DNA from: Ctenosaura bakeri
Taxonomy: Eukaryota > Chordata > Lepidosauria > Squamata > Iguanidae
Length of the DNA: 64,000 nucleotides
Assembly: GCA_948474755.1 (NCBI GenBank)
Contig: CAOLHI010001471.1
Location: 124,001 to 188,000, forward strand
Direction of reading: 5' to 3'
This document shows positions 22,530-33,935 of this stretch, piece after piece; the stretch's first letter is position 1; every line of letters starts with the position of its first letter. The position numbers and the translations under genes were made by a program. The notes under the pieces are model-generated. The model did no database searches, had not been told where the DNA came from, and was given only the letters and a program-made list of their open reading frames with translations.

Positions 22530-22603
22530 TTGTTATTGGCCTTCAAGGTGACTCCAGCTTGCAAGGGGTTGGACTCGATGGTCTTTGAACTCTGTGATTC
22601 CAC
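22530..22603 (+). mobile_element. CR1 LINE 3' tail
   Basis: Plus-strand GGGGTTGGACTCGATGGTCT followed by TTGAACTCTGTGATTCCA is the characteristic CR1 3' end, here truncated to the last tens of bases. Confidence 0.65.
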
Positions 22604-22792
22604 AGAGGTCTCACCACAAAGTTTTCTTGGCAAGATTTATTCAAAGGCTGTTTGACAATTCCTTCCTCTTAGAGTGAGAGTGTGTGATTTGCCCAGAGCC
22701 ACTCAGTGACTTTCCATGGTTCACACCATTGTCCTCCAGAGCCCTAGTCCAACACTCAAATCACTTTGCCATGCTGCCTCACTCTCAACTAG
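22604..22792 (-). mobile_element. tRNA-derived SINE, minus orientation
   Basis: Same body as the SINE at 22964-23160 read in reverse: TTTTCTTGGCAAGATTTATT, TGTGATTTGCCCAGAGCCAC and TCCAACACTCAAATCACTTT. Confidence 0.65.
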
Positions 22793-22963
22793 AGTAGATC
22801 AATTGAATTGATGGGATTTACATAAACGTCGTCTCATTGTTTAACAGCTGAGTCAATGGGTTTATTTTATTTGGAATTACCAAAAGAATTCAAATCAATA
22901 TGCAAATAAATCTCATCCCACAAAAAAACCCTATACATCCTCAGTGAATTACCTCTTTCTAAG

Positions 22964-23160
22964 GAAACAGCATGGTGTACTGGTTTGAGTATTGCACTAC
23001 AACCCTATGGACCAGGGTTCAATTCCCCACTCAGCCACACAAGCCCATTGGGAAATCTTGGGTGTTTCATGTACTCTCAGCCCCAGAAAACCCCATGATT
23101 CACCTTAGGGTCACCATAAGTCAGAAAAAACTTGAAGGCACACCACCACAACAACAACAA
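22964..23160 (+). mobile_element. tRNA-derived SINE, plus orientation
   Basis: Has an A box (TGGTTTGAGTA, near 22980) and a B box (GGTTCAATTCC, near 23018), then the body ending TAGGGTCACCATAAGTCAGA, ACTTGAAGGCACACCACCAC and a CAA-repeat tail. This is the common squamate tRNA-SINE layout with a LINE-like 3' tail. Confidence 0.8.
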
Positions 23161-26011
23161 TGGAAACAGAAATGCAAGTAACTGCTAAGATCCATGAAAG
23201 TTCTCACAGCTCAGAATTGTGGGGGGGAGTATATACTTGAATTAGTTTTAATATTCCAAATAAAAGCAGCAGCTGCTCCTGCTGCTCTTGCCCTCCTCCT
23301 CCTCCTCCTCTTGAATTATATTATTAAAAACAGGCACTGCTTACTAGATCTACTGCACTATGACACATGATTTTTTATGAAATTTTCTCCTGTAGAAAAC
23401 CTCCCTCTGAATGTCAGAGAGGATGCAAAGTCAGCCATGAAATGCCCTGAGCAGAAATTTTCTCAGATTGATAACTTTTTAAAGTCAACAATCTCTCTCT
23501 CTCTCTCTTTCTTTTTTTTTTTAAAAAAATAACATTTGTGACACCTCAGTAACCATCATTGTCATAGTGTGCCTCAGCCAGAGCTGGGATTGCATGCGTC
23601 CTAGAACTGCTGACCCACATAAGATGAAACAAGGCCAAAAGAAAGGAAAAAAAGAGTATAGCTTGAGCTGAGTTGATTAGCTATCTGAAAGATGATCAGT
23701 TGATGCTGAATGTGCAAAATTTCCTCGAATGAAGCAACAAGAAGAGAGAAAGGTCAGTGTGGCAATTAACCTTGGAAAGGGTGCTAACATTATTAGGGAG
23801 TATAGTCAACACAAGGAGAAGAGAGAGAAGTGTAATCAATCAATTGAGGTTAGAGGCCACTGTGAAATTGATTAATGCAAGTTATTGGAACCAGCAACAT
23901 TGCTTTTCCTGAAAATGTCACAAAAAAGCTGGTGGGCAATATTTCAGATCATATCACAGCTTCTTGGCTTCCCTCCCCCCTCCACAAACCCACTTGCCAA
24001 CTAGTAGTTAATGCAAAAGAATTCCTTCATCCTTTGCAGAATAGCTTCATTGTTCCACCCTTGATAGAGACTGCAAGCATTGCACAACAGAGACATGTTC
24101 TCTCATATTTTGTACATCATGATGCTGTTGCTGGTAATTCACTTATATGCCACTTTGCAAATAAAATATTCCAAGTGTCATGCTCACTGAATGTAATGTG
24201 TAAACCAAAGGTGTGGTAATTTTAGCTCTTCTGATGTTTTGAAATACAATTCCCACAATCCCTTTTCTGGGCAAGATTGATAATAGTTGTAAGTAAAACA
24301 TCTGGTGGAGCAAAGGTTCCCCACTGCTGGTATAAAGAAAGAAAGAAACTGTAACCTTTGTCTCTGCTGTCCTCTCTTTTTCATCACAGTCATCCATGGA
24401 TGTTTTCAAACAGCTGGTTCTTTTGTATCAACTCTTGCCTGACAAAACATGTATGAAATGCTCTGAACACTAGAAACGCTATACAAATACTGCCTTTTCT
24501 GGATATTTTATTGCAAACAGTGTAACATAAAGCTTTCAAAGGTAAGTGTTTGCTGCTTTGCCAGCTAAAGACAACTATTCAATGGTTCTTTTGCCCTGGG
24601 CTGGCCTGGCTGTTTGACAGGCTGGTGTTAAATAGTTTAGAAGAAGTATAAAAAGGAACATAGCTATTAGGCAGTAGGCCATCCAATCACTCATTCCCAT
24701 ATTTTTACAAACAATTAGAGATCTATTCTAGGCACTGATTCATCAAAGCTAAATGTCTTCTGATTGCCTTTCTACCTGGAAAGCAAAGAGACAGGTGTTT
24801 AAATCTTTCCTCAGCTATAAAGTTCACTAGGAAACGTTGAAGTTTGTGTGGAGTTTTGGTTTGGTGAGCACATACTTGGACAGCTTATGTGGATTCCAAG
24901 GCCATTTCTCCTGGAATCTGTGAGGAGGCATACTGCCCCCCTGGTACCAAAAGTTGGTGGCATACAGCACAATGTGGTGATTTTGCTTTAGAAGCCCCGT
25001 ATCATCCGCCGCCACCCCCCCTCCTCCTCCTTCTTGGCGTCTGCTCCCCACATATCTCATTTACAATTAGACTTGCACTTCTAGAAATTTTATTTTTAAA
25101 CAATACAAGTGGGCAGCACACACTTTATTTGAAAGGAAAATGGCAATTTAAATGAAATGCTGCTTTTTTGACCAAGCAGGTGAGTTTTGGGAGCAAAAAT
25201 GACAGCACCAGCAGGAAATCCAGGGAAAGAGGTGTCCTCAAAAACGGAGAGCCCACATATTGCCTATCTGTGCTTTAACCTTTCAGGCTGAAAAGGCTTT
25301 CTTTCATTCCTGTTTGGCTTCTCCTTCCTATGCCTCACTAGTATTTTTGTTGCCTTGCACTGTTTTGACTGAGGGCTGATTTATCTGAGTGCTGTTTGAT
25401 TGCTTCTACCATCATACTAATACACTGTGTTCAGCATATTTGGGAGCCTCTCAGACAGAAGTAGTATGTGAACATGTGGGTATATGTATGAAAACACATA
25501 CAGACATAAGATTTTTAAAAATATCCATCTATCCATTTATATATCCATCTCTCATAATACAACTTGCAGGATTGCTTTAAGGATAAAATAGGATCTCCCT
25601 GACTCTTCCCCTGTTCTATCATACACATGCCCTGAGCCTTTCAGCAGAAAGACAGTGGACAACTGTATAATGTATTATTTAGACAGAGTCACAGACCTCC
25701 ACGTCATTAGCAAGCCCTTTCCTTGTTTTTATCTGACTACAATTAACTTTGCTGAGGCTCCTTATAAATCAATGATTTAACAGCTATAACTATACTACAG
25801 TTCTACAGTGTGGGAGATGGAGCCTCTCTGTTTATCTCTGGATCCTGTTTTTTTGCAAACAATGTTTTAGGAAATGTGGAAGCAGGTTGATAAAGGCTCA
25901 CATAACATTACTCTGGCATCACCTTCCTCACCCATCCAATTTCCTCCAGGAACCTAAGCCTATAATTCTCTCCCTGACTAAAAGAAGGTGTGGGGAGGGG
26001 AGGTATCATAG

Positions 26012-26246
26012 AGGTTCGCTGTTGTTGTGTGGCTTCAAGTAATTTCCAACTTAAGGCAACCCTAAGATGAATCTATCACAGTGTTTTCTTGGCATGATTT
26101 GCTTGGGGGAGCAGTTGCATTTGCCTTCCTCTGAGGCTAAGAGAACATGGCTTGCCCAAGGTCACCTAGTAGGTTTCCATGACTGTACAGGGATCTGAAC
26201 CCTGGTCTCCATAGTTGTAATCCAACACGCAAACCACTACAGTGGT
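26012..26246 (-). mobile_element. tRNA-derived SINE, minus orientation (tandem copy 1)
   Basis: Starts with the reversed tail GTTGTTGTGTGGCTTCAAGT and ends with the reversed promoter CTGAACCCTGGTCTCCATAG...CAAACCACTACAGTGG. Confidence 0.78.
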
Positions 26247-26440
26247 GGTGGTTGTCATATGCCTTCAAGTCATTTCCAGCTTACGGTGACGCTAAAGTGA
26301 CCCTATTATGAGGTTTTCTGGGTCTGGGAATACGTGATGCACCCAAGGTCACACAGTGGATTTCCACAGCTGAGCAAGGAATTGAACCCTGGTCTCCAGA
26401 GTTGTAGTCCAGTGCTCAAATCACTAAACTGTGATGTACG
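26247..26440 (-). mobile_element. tRNA-derived SINE, minus orientation (tandem copy 2)
   Basis: A second diverged copy directly abutting the first, same orientation: CATATGCCTTCAAGTCATTT ... TTGAACCCTGGTCTCCAGAG ... GTGCTCAAATCACTAAACTG. Ends about 70 bp from exon 5. Confidence 0.78.
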
Positions 26441-26512
26441 ATTCAAATAATAGCCTGTGCATCGTTAAGCTGTGGTCTTCTTCAAAGAAGTATTTATTTA
26501 ATTATACGTCAC

Positions 26513-26650
26513 CTATGCATGTCTTCTTGTCCAAATCCAAGTGGTAACCTTGGTTACAAGAGCAGAGTGGCCCACTGGTGGAGTGCTCACAGTGATGAGA
26601 ACAACCTCCATTGTTATCTTCACAGCTGTTGACGATTTCCATTTCTATGC
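26513..26650 (-). CDS. MEGF6/EGFEM1: Exon 5: EGF module with IEMEIV lead-in
   Basis: 138 bp, acceptor CTGAAAG, donor GTGACG, phase 1-1. A short lead peptide IEMEIVNSCE is followed by a six-cysteine EGF module ending LDLDKKTCI. The lead-in is specific to this family position. No calcium signature. Two tandem SINE-like copies end about 70 bp beyond the donor. Confidence 0.95.
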
Positions 26651-26830
26651 CTTTCAGGAAAAGAATCAGACTGCTGTCAGTAAGCAAATAAGAGGGCATC
26701 TGGAACAAAATGGGATTTACAACAAAACGATACGGTGCAAAGCAAGGCTAGTATCAGGTTTAAATATGTCTGGGCCTCCACCAAGATCCAGCACTCAACA
26801 GGGTCCCACTGCAAGAAGTTGCTAGACTTG

Positions 26831-27259
26831 GGCCCTTTTCGCACATTTTTTTTTTGCGCGAGGGCCCCTTGCGCATCGCGTGAATGAGAGCATCAGTCCA
26901 TATGACGCACTCCCACTCATGCAATGCTCACGAGCCTAAAGCGGGCAGCGTGCTCATTTTTTTATTTTCAGCTCTAAGCCGAAAATACTGCGCAGTCGCG
27001 CAATGTTCACAGGGCCCTCGCGCACTTACCTGAGTGCGGTGCGCCAAACAAGCCGGCCTGGTTGCGCTTCCTCCCCCAGCGCAGCCTACAGCTCCCAGGC
27101 TACGCTGCGAAAGTAAGGGGCGGAGGCTACCATGACGGTCGCGCAACCGGCAAGCTGCTGCGGGAGGCAGAAGGGCTGCCGTGAGCGGCTCGCGCAAATG
27201 GCTGCTCGCATGAGCGCTGCTCCCCACTGCCGCGATGAAGGTAAGGTGCGAAAAGGGTC
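26831..27259. mobile_element. GC-rich TIR element, copy 2 (429 bp), TTG target duplication
   Basis: Left GGCCCTTTTCGCAC, right GTGCGAAAAGGGTC; TTG on both sides (26828-26830 and 27260-27262). CpG-rich body similar to copy 4, including a TTTTTATTTTCAGCTCTAAG / CCGAAAATA hairpin-like centre. The open frames inside are compositional. Confidence 0.85.
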
Positions 27260-27271
27260 TTGTTCTTCGTG

Positions 27272-27519
27272 GTTGTATCTGCACTGCACAATTACAGCTG
27301 TTTTATATCACTTTAACAGTCATGGCTCCACCCTATAGAATCATGAGATTTGTAGTTTACTCAGAATTCTCTAATGAAGTTTCCTGAACAATATCGCTAG
27401 AGCTTTCCAGCAGACAGTACTAAGTACCTGAAAAACTATGAATCCCAGAATGGCAAAAGATGGAGCTGTGGTAGTTAAAAAGGCATCAAAGGGCTACAAT
27501 TTTGTAGTGTGGATATATC
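27272..27519. mobile_element. Palindromic MITE (GTATCTGCACTGCACAATTA type)
   Basis: The left arm GTATCTGCACTGCACAATTA...CAGTCATGGCTCC mirrors the right arm GGAGCTGTGGTAGTTAAAAA...TTTTGTAGTGTGGATATA. The centre has TGAGATTTGTAGTTTACTCA. Similar in style to 48632-48855. Lies only about 10 bp from GC-rich copy 2. Confidence 0.6.
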
Positions 27520-28506
27520 CTTTGTTCACTGTTGCAAAAAAAAAAAAAGTGCACTTATTCACTTGCCTCTTGCTTTGGTCCAGAGTAACAAGAAGGTGGA
27601 ACAGCAGACACTACTGCCTGCTTGCTCACTGGCTCTGTGTCAATTAAGCAATCAAGCAGTAGAAAAACTGGGGAGAAGGAGGTAGACCAATAAGAGCTGA
27701 TGACAATGGCAGTGCAAAGGCAGATTCATTGAGTGAGGCATCCAATGAGGGGAAAGTCAACATTTAAGGTGCTTGTGAAATTAGTCACCATTCTGTGTCA
27801 AGTGAGCACGCTGAGGCCTAACCAGGCTGTTTAGAATCTTCTCTCTCTCTCTAGGGTTCTTTTTCTCACCATGAATATTTTGTGTACTGCTACAAACCTT
27901 GAGTTTCTCTCAAGCCTCCTGACACCTCCCTCTTACACACAAATGGTGTTGTTTAGATCATATGAGGACCCACACTTAGGAAATGAGTCTGTTCTGGCTA
28001 TCCTAAGAAGGTTCCAGTATTTTCAATGAGACCGAAAAGTTGCAACACGTATGGCTATTCCTATCTTTATGAGGCAGTGGTAGAGCAAACCAAAGGTGAA
28101 ATAATTTTGCCTTCTATGCAGCTCAGGAAGAGCTCTTTCAATGTGGGGATCAGGAAATCACACAAGTAAGAATGGTGGACTCCTTCTTATCTATACAAAC
28201 AACCTCTGCACAATGCCTTCATCCCAGATAGGCAATATATTTTCCTTCAATTTGGTTCTGATATAAAAAATTTATGTCTTGGCTACATACTAAGCAAGTA
28301 TAGCCTATACTCTCAATCATTTCCTTTCTCTGCAAAGGGGGCACAGAAGGCAGTTTTGCAGGGGTACTGATGGTAATTTTACATCCTTCAAAAGGTAACA
28401 CTCCTATAATTTACTTCAGATACTTACAAATCTTACTTATCCACTCTGAAAGCTGAGTTATCCCTCTAACTCTTATGGTTGTACTCTAATAGAGTTTTTG
28501 CTTTTA
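27520..28506. other. Part of intron 4 without named content
   Basis: No exon or repeat I can name beyond an A-run near 27537-27548 and a CT run near 27841-27853. Confidence 0.4.
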
Positions 28507-28989
28507 CAAGTTAAGCCTCCCTTATCAGGAAATCCAAAATCCCCAAACCTCTAAAACCCAAACCTTATTGCTGCTAGCCTCCCGCTTCCATCTTTGAGGC
28601 AGTGGCTGTAGTACTTCTTCCTGCTCCTCTATCAGATCTTTAGTCTCTCTCTTTTTGATGTCAGCCACCCACTTCTGCCTTTGAGGCGGTTGCTCTGGTG
28701 CTCCTGCTTATTCATCTCTCAGACCTGAGGAGTGCTGCAGGTGCCACCTTGAAGGTGGAAATGGCCAACTGATGACAAAAAGAGAGAGAGAGGGAGTATC
28801 TGAGAGACGAATGAGCAAAAGCCTCACAGCTTTTGCCTCAAAGGTGGAAGTGGATGGCTGGTGGCAATAAGAGAGGCCACTGAGCATGAGGTTTGGATTT
28901 CTACAATTTCACAGATCTGCACTCTCCAAAAATCCAAAATATGGAACACTTCTGGGCCCAAGCATTTCAGATAAGGGATACTCAACTTG
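28507..28989. mobile_element. Tigger-like (Tc1/mariner superfamily) non-autonomous element
   Basis: Terminal repeats CAAGTTAAGCCTCCCTTATC (left) and GATAAGGGATACTCAACTTG (right) match the Tigger-type GTTGAGTATCCCTTATC terminus. The second block, AAATATGGAACACTTCTGGG / CCCAAGCATTTCAG, is also typical. The interior is not a transposase. Confidence 0.7.
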
Positions 28990-29386
28990 CATAACCTTTA
29001 AATCCAGTCTATCTCTCAAAACTGGGATTCCCAATCCATTGTCTATAGAAAGCCCACTAGCAGGGCATGAGTGCAATTACATCTTCTATCTCACGTCCCT
29101 CAGCAATAGCTGGATGGTCTCCAATAACAAGAAATGCTATATGGTCATCTTGACTAGTAGCCATTGGTGACCCTCTAGATGTGTGTGTATGTACCTTCAA
29201 GTCACTTCTCTAGTTATATGCAGAGAAAGGAACTACATGGGAAAAAGACAAATGTCATCCACATCGCCCCATACAGATCTATAAAGGGGGTGGGGCAGAC
29301 ACTGTGGTGATATATGCACGCTACTAGAACTGAAATCTAATTGTTAGTCCCAAACAGAAAAGACCCACTGAATCAATGGAAACTTG

Positions 29387-29938
29387 GGCCCTTTTCGCAT
29401 GGGCTTTCTGCCGCGCGAGAGCCCCGTGAGCCTCGCGGGAGTGGGAGCGCCACTCTACACGACGCACTCCCACTTCTGCCGTGCTCACGGGGCTACAGCG
29501 GTGCGATCGCGGGTTTTTTTATTTTCGCCTCGAAGCGAAAATCACCCGCGCTCGCGTTGCGCGTTGCTCCTAATGCCCGCGCGCACTTACCTCCTGTGCG
29601 GAGTGTCGGGAGGCGGCCGGGTCGCGCTTCCTTCCCTCTGCCCCTGTGGAAGGAAGGGGCAGGGCGCTAGTGCAACGGACGCGACAGCCTCCTGCTTCGC
29701 GAGGGGGGGCGGACGCGCGAGCCTCCTGCTTCGCGCGGGGGGGGAGATGCGCGAGCCTCCTGCTTCGTGCCGGGGGGACGGACGCGCGAGCCGCCGCCTC
29801 CTCCGGGAGGCTGCTGCTTCCCCGCTTGTTCCTTCGCCTGCGGAAGGAAGGAGGGGGAAGCGGCAGCCTCCCGGAGAAGGCTTCTCACACGAGCCGCCCT
29901 CCCCCGCTCGTGCGAGAAGCCTCAATGCGAAAAGGGCC
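29387..29938. mobile_element. GC-rich TIR element, copy 3 (552 bp), TTG target duplication
   Basis: Left GGCCCTTTTCGCATGGGC, right ATGCGAAAAGGGCC; TTG at 29384-29386 and 29939-29941. The first 250 bp closely resemble copy 1, including the AGCCCCGTGAGCC block, the GAGTGGGAGCGCC block and a TTATTTTCGCCTCGAAGCGA hairpin. Contains repeated CGCGAGCCTCCTGCTTCG units. Confidence 0.87.
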
Positions 29939-29944
29939 TTGGTA

Positions 29945-30145
29945 CAGTTGGCCCTACATATCCACAGATTCTGCACTCAGGCATTCGAGCAACCATGGCT
30001 CAAAAATATTTTTTAAAAAATCCAAAAAGCAAACGTTGATTTTGGCATTTTATATAAGGGACACCATTTTACTACACCATTGTGCATAATGGAACTTGAA
30101 CATCCACAAATTGTAGTAGCCATGGGTGGGGGATCCTGCCGTATG
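29945..30145. mobile_element. Tigger-like MITE (CAGTTGGCCCT terminus)
   Basis: Starts CAGTTGGCCCTACATATCCA then CAGATTCTGC and AACCATGGCTCAAAAATATT, the pattern of small Tigger-derived MITEs. The right terminus is decayed. It begins four bases after the TTG that follows GC-rich copy 3. Confidence 0.5.
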
Positions 30146-30174
30146 TCAATGATTATGTAAGTTCCATGGCTGCA

Positions 30175-30715
30175 AAAGAATCTCTTATTTTTGATTTATT
30201 AAAATATATCTACCCGGCCCTGTATCACAAAATCTCAGAGAAGCGTACAAATCAAGTCAATATAAACAGGTTAAAATTATCTAAAACAATAGAAATGGAT
30301 TTAGAAAATGTTAAGAGCATTAATATATTAGAACAAGTTGCAACAGTTAAAATCATAAGCATAAGCATTCTTAAATAAATTAGTTAAACACATGGGATTT
30401 AACAAACAGTGATGCTTTTTACCTAGTGCCTAAATGACACCAGCATTGGCACCAATCAGGTCTCCAAGGGAAAGATATTCTACAAGGTAAATGTCCCAGG
30501 CAATAAGGCCCTCTCCCATGTCCTGATCTCACTGGTGGGATACAGAGAAGGGTCTCACCAGCAGGCCTCTGTTCTCAGGCAGGTGTGTCATGGAAGAGAT
30601 CTTCCTTCAAGTATGGAGGCCCTCAGCCATTGAGAGTTTTAAATATCACCACAAGCACTTTCAGTTCAGACCAGAATTATATTGACAACCAGGTCTACCC
30701 TAGTTGGGACTACCT
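30175..30715 (+). repeat. Unassigned interspersed repeat (CCCTCTCCCATGTCC...TTTTAAATATCACC type)
   Basis: Phrases such as AAGGCCCTCTCCCATGTCCT and GAGAGTTTTAAATATCACCA resemble a widespread squamate repeat; a related fragment is at 44020-44275. Family not named. Confidence 0.4.
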
Positions 30716-30927
30716 GTTGACTTTTGCTTGAAGGTATTACCTACTAGAAATAGAAATATTTCACTATTTCATCCTCAGAAGGGAGACAAAATAATTTTCA
30801 CAATTTTTTCCCTACTATAAAGAAAGCAAACAATTCTGAGGCACTCTCTTTTCTCTTTTATCCAGAAATACGCTTATTCCAGATAAACATGTTGTAAAGT
30901 TGTGGAATTTTTGCTCAATATAGCTCT

Positions 30928-31520
30928 TAGAATCATAGCAACATAGAGTTGGAAGAGACCACAATGGCCATTGAGTCCATCCCCCTGCCATGCAGGAACA
31001 AATACTCAAAGCACCCCCAGCAAATGGCCATCCAGCCTCTGCTTAAAAACCTCCAAAGAAGGTGACTCCACCACATTCCGAGGCAGCATATTCCACTGTA
31101 GAATGGCTCTGACTTTCAGGAAGTTCTCCTTGATATTCAGATGAAATCTCTTTTCCTGTAGTTTGAACCCCTTGCTCCGTGTACTAGTTTCTGGAGCAGC
31201 AGAAAACAACCTTGCTCCATTTTCAACATGACATCCCTTCAAATATTTAAACATGGCTGTCATGCCTCCTCTTAACCTTCTTTTTGTCAGACTAAACATA
31301 CCTAGCTCCCTAAGCCTCTCCTCATAGGGCATGGCTTCCAGACCCTTTACCTCTGGACATGTTCCAGCTTGTCAATACCCTTCTTGAACTGTGGTGCCCA
31401 GAACTTGACACAGTATTCCACGTGAGGTCTAACCAAAGCAGAATAAAGTGGTATTCTTACTTCATTGATCTCAACACTATACTCCTGTTGACATTCTTGT
31501 CTGCATTGCTTCCAGACAAC
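30928..31520 (-). mobile_element. CR1 LINE fragment (3' end)
   Basis: Minus strand, ending in the CR1 tail CTTAGAATCATAGCAACATA. It encodes a 108-codon piece of the CR1 C-terminus ([20 protein letters not shown]) and decays further upstream. Confidence 0.88.
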
Positions 31521-31664
31521 CACATGTTATGGTTTGTTTGATGTCATCAACCTGTCCTGGATGTGGCTAGGAAGTCTCCAGGCACTCTTCCACTTTCTCC
31601 ATATCAACAAACAGCCTCTGGCAATGACATCCTCCCATCTTCCTTCACTGTTCAGCACTGTATT

Positions 31665-31800
31665 TAGCCCAGGGGTGAGAACTGTGCAGCCCTCCAGATG
31701 TTGTCAAACTACCATTCCTGGTGGCCCCACCTAGCACAGCCGATGCTGAGGTGCTGCACTCAAACAACATCTGGAGGACCACATGATTCCCTCCTAGATT
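31665..31800. mobile_element. Palindromic hAT-like MITE (CCCTCCAGATGTTGT type)
   Basis: Left GCAGCCCTCCAGATGTTGTC and right CAAACAACATCTGGAGGACC are inverted copies. Eroded relatives of this family are visible near 21350-21480, 24205-24345 and 57950-58040. Confidence 0.6.
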
Positions 31801-32721
31801 TGGCCCTTCTTATACTCCTGCAGCAATGCCAAGGAAATGTATGAATGGGCTCTAAAATTGTGCTAAAACAAAATATTCTTTTTTTAAAAAACAAACAAAA
31901 GCACACTTACGGCTTCTTCACTTGATGAAGTTAACTTAGTCCTTCCTTTGTTTCCCACCTCTCAGCAAGAATAGCTGCTTGACCACTACCTATCAAGTGT
32001 TGTCATGCTGACAATTCCCTTCTGCAGAAGCAGCATCACTCAGGAAAAAAAAAGGGAGAACAGCGAGCCATCAATTTGAAAGGCTAGGAATTATGTAGCC
32101 CTGGACTTCCAATGTCCTCATTATTTTCGCTGTTGAAAACAGAGCTTTGAGGAGCTGATCCACAGGCTTGATCGCTCTACAATCATAAGTCAGTTAGGAG
32201 AGCTGAGGACTTGCACATATGAGGTGAGTTGTTTTCCTTTTTTTAATGGCTGTGTCTGGGATGTGAAATTAGGAAGGAGATAGATGGAAAAATTCAGCCT
32301 TAAAAATCAGTAGTCTGAGCATATACTTTGGGTAACTCTAGGAACGCTTAGATACATATTATCATTCGCTGTATCTTGAGGGTAAATCAGCAACCCTGTT
32401 TGCTTTTTGAAATGCAGGAGACATAGTTCAGTATTCTGAATTCATGAACATGGAAACCTGCACCCTGGCACAAGTCTCTGCAAAACCAAACTTCTAAGCC
32501 CTTGTATGCTGTGCAAGACAGCTCTGATCACAATGTCTGTTAGAAAAAAGCAAATAAAACAAGACTAAGCAAAGACCTTGAAATCAAGAGTAAGCCCACA
32601 ATCTCTCTTAGGAAAAAAAGGGCCCCCAGTGTGTTAAGTGGTCTGTCCTTCCAGCATCTCACTGGTCCCACAGAGAAGATACACCTGTCTTTACAGAGTT
32701 ATAGCAAAGATGACCACTTAC
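31801..32721. other. Rest of intron 4
   Basis: No exon or nameable repeat seen between the MITE and exon 4. Confidence 0.4.
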
Positions 32722-32844
32722 GGTAGCATTGCCGTCCATCATGCCCCAGCTCAAATCCAGGATTGCAAATGCATGCGAAAGAACCCAGAGTGTTCTTACA
32801 GAGATGAGTGCATCTTGACGCCCCTTCAGCACACTCATCAACAT
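32722..32844 (-). CDS. MEGF6/EGFEM1: Exon 4: calcium-binding EGF module
   Basis: 123 bp, acceptor GTCCTATAG, donor GTAAGTGG (near consensus), phase 1-1. It encodes DVDECAEG...CKNTLGSFACIC...DGRQCY. Both the DVDEC start and the CxNxxxxFxCxC hydroxylation pattern are present, so calcium binding is expected. The split Arg codon at its end joins exon 5 to give QCYRIEMEIVNSCE, which is nearly identical to mammalian MEGF6 and is one of the best family markers here. Confidence 0.95.
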
Positions 32845-33812
32845 CTATAGGACAAAAGAGAGTTAAAGGAAGCATGAGCATTAGAATAGTTGAAGAATAC
32901 TCCCTCCATTGTCTGCCTTTGGAGAATCCTTTCCAAATGAATCAATCTGCCAGGGAATCCATGTCAATGGCTGCTGGTGGCTCTGATGTTACCACGACAG
33001 TGAATCTGCATTGGTCTAAAAAAGCTATCCAAGGTACTTCTCCCCAACCCCCAAACAGCCTCAACATCTTGGACAAATCCTTTAAAGTTCAGACTAAAAT
33101 CCAAAGATGATTAACTGTCACACTGCCATCAAAGCTAACAACTGCTACTGATCTACTCATAGCTTTTAAAAAAGGGCATATTTTGGGGTGTGAATGCAGT
33201 GTATGCTGAGTTCCAGCCTCAGCTTCGCCAGGCCTCATTGTTGCTTAATTTGAATGTAAAAGGCCCCCATCTAGAATGCACTTGCCTACAACTGTGCTTT
33301 GTCTGCTGGAAAATCAGTAGCGGTGTGTAAGCTGTATCTCGGGGAAACTTATATGCCATCAATTGCCTCCTCGTTGAGAATTTCCTATAAAGCTTCCAAG
33401 GAATGCCAAGGTTCTCCAGAACACAGCTGGGACTGGAGCTTGGGCAAATTATGTTGGGAACTATAAAATTCAGAATAAAATTGGCATGAAGAAGTTACTT
33501 TTAGGTCTACAAATCTAAACCAGGACAAAATCTTGGAAGAGGGGTTTTAGAATCACAACCCCCAGAATTCCCTAGCCAATAGGAATTAAGCAGAAAAACA
33601 AGACTGAGCAAGATAATAAATTGACAGCACAAACCAGGACCAAAAATGAAGCTCCTGCAGAGTTTTTCCTTATGAATATCTTACAATCCAACCAGAGCTG
33701 CACTCCTACATATGCTGTATTTAATTTCATTATATAAGATGATCTTGAGAATACAGAACATTCAAGATCTTTTTTTCCATTTCCATTCCACACACCCCAT
33801 GAAACTTTTTAC
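32845..33812. other. Intron 3
   Basis: Short intron of about 970 bp; nothing recognised in it. Confidence 0.5.
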
Positions 33813-33935
33813 CTGTACAAGACTTCCCATCTGCAGAAAGGTGGTATCCAGAGTAGCATTCGCACTTTGCAAATCCACTCTTGTTTTGGCAGATATGTAA
33901 GCAGCCTCCATTACTATTCCCACAGGGGTCAATCT
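33813..33935 (-). CDS. MEGF6/EGFEM1: Exon 3: EGF module (EIDPCGNSNGGC type)
   Basis: 123 bp, acceptor GCTTTCAG, donor GTAAAAAG, phase 1-1. Six-cysteine EGF module EIDPC...HLSADGKSCT, matching the MEGF6 module that ends QLAADGKAC. The start EIDPC is a partial calcium signature, and CQNKSGF is one residue short of the hydroxylation pattern, so calcium binding is doubtful. It lies only about 1 kb from exon 4. Confidence 0.92.

Larger units (their letters stand above)
21234..26512. other. Intron 5
   Basis: Contains decayed palindromic fragments (21350-21480; 24205-24345), SINEs, a CR1 tail, a CTC run at 23291-23312, a CT/T-rich run at 23490-23522 and a C-rich/CTC patch near 25005-25035. About 23170-24200 and 24350-25980 otherwise show nothing I can name. 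Confidence 0.5.

Noticed and set aside
22964..23160. Possible tRNA gene
   Set aside because: A and B boxes are present but there is no cloverleaf with paired acceptor stem; the downstream body and CAA tail show it is a SINE.
29384..30089. Open frames of 130-210 codons
   Set aside because: GC-rich TIR element copy 3 and the following Tigger-like MITE; no domain.
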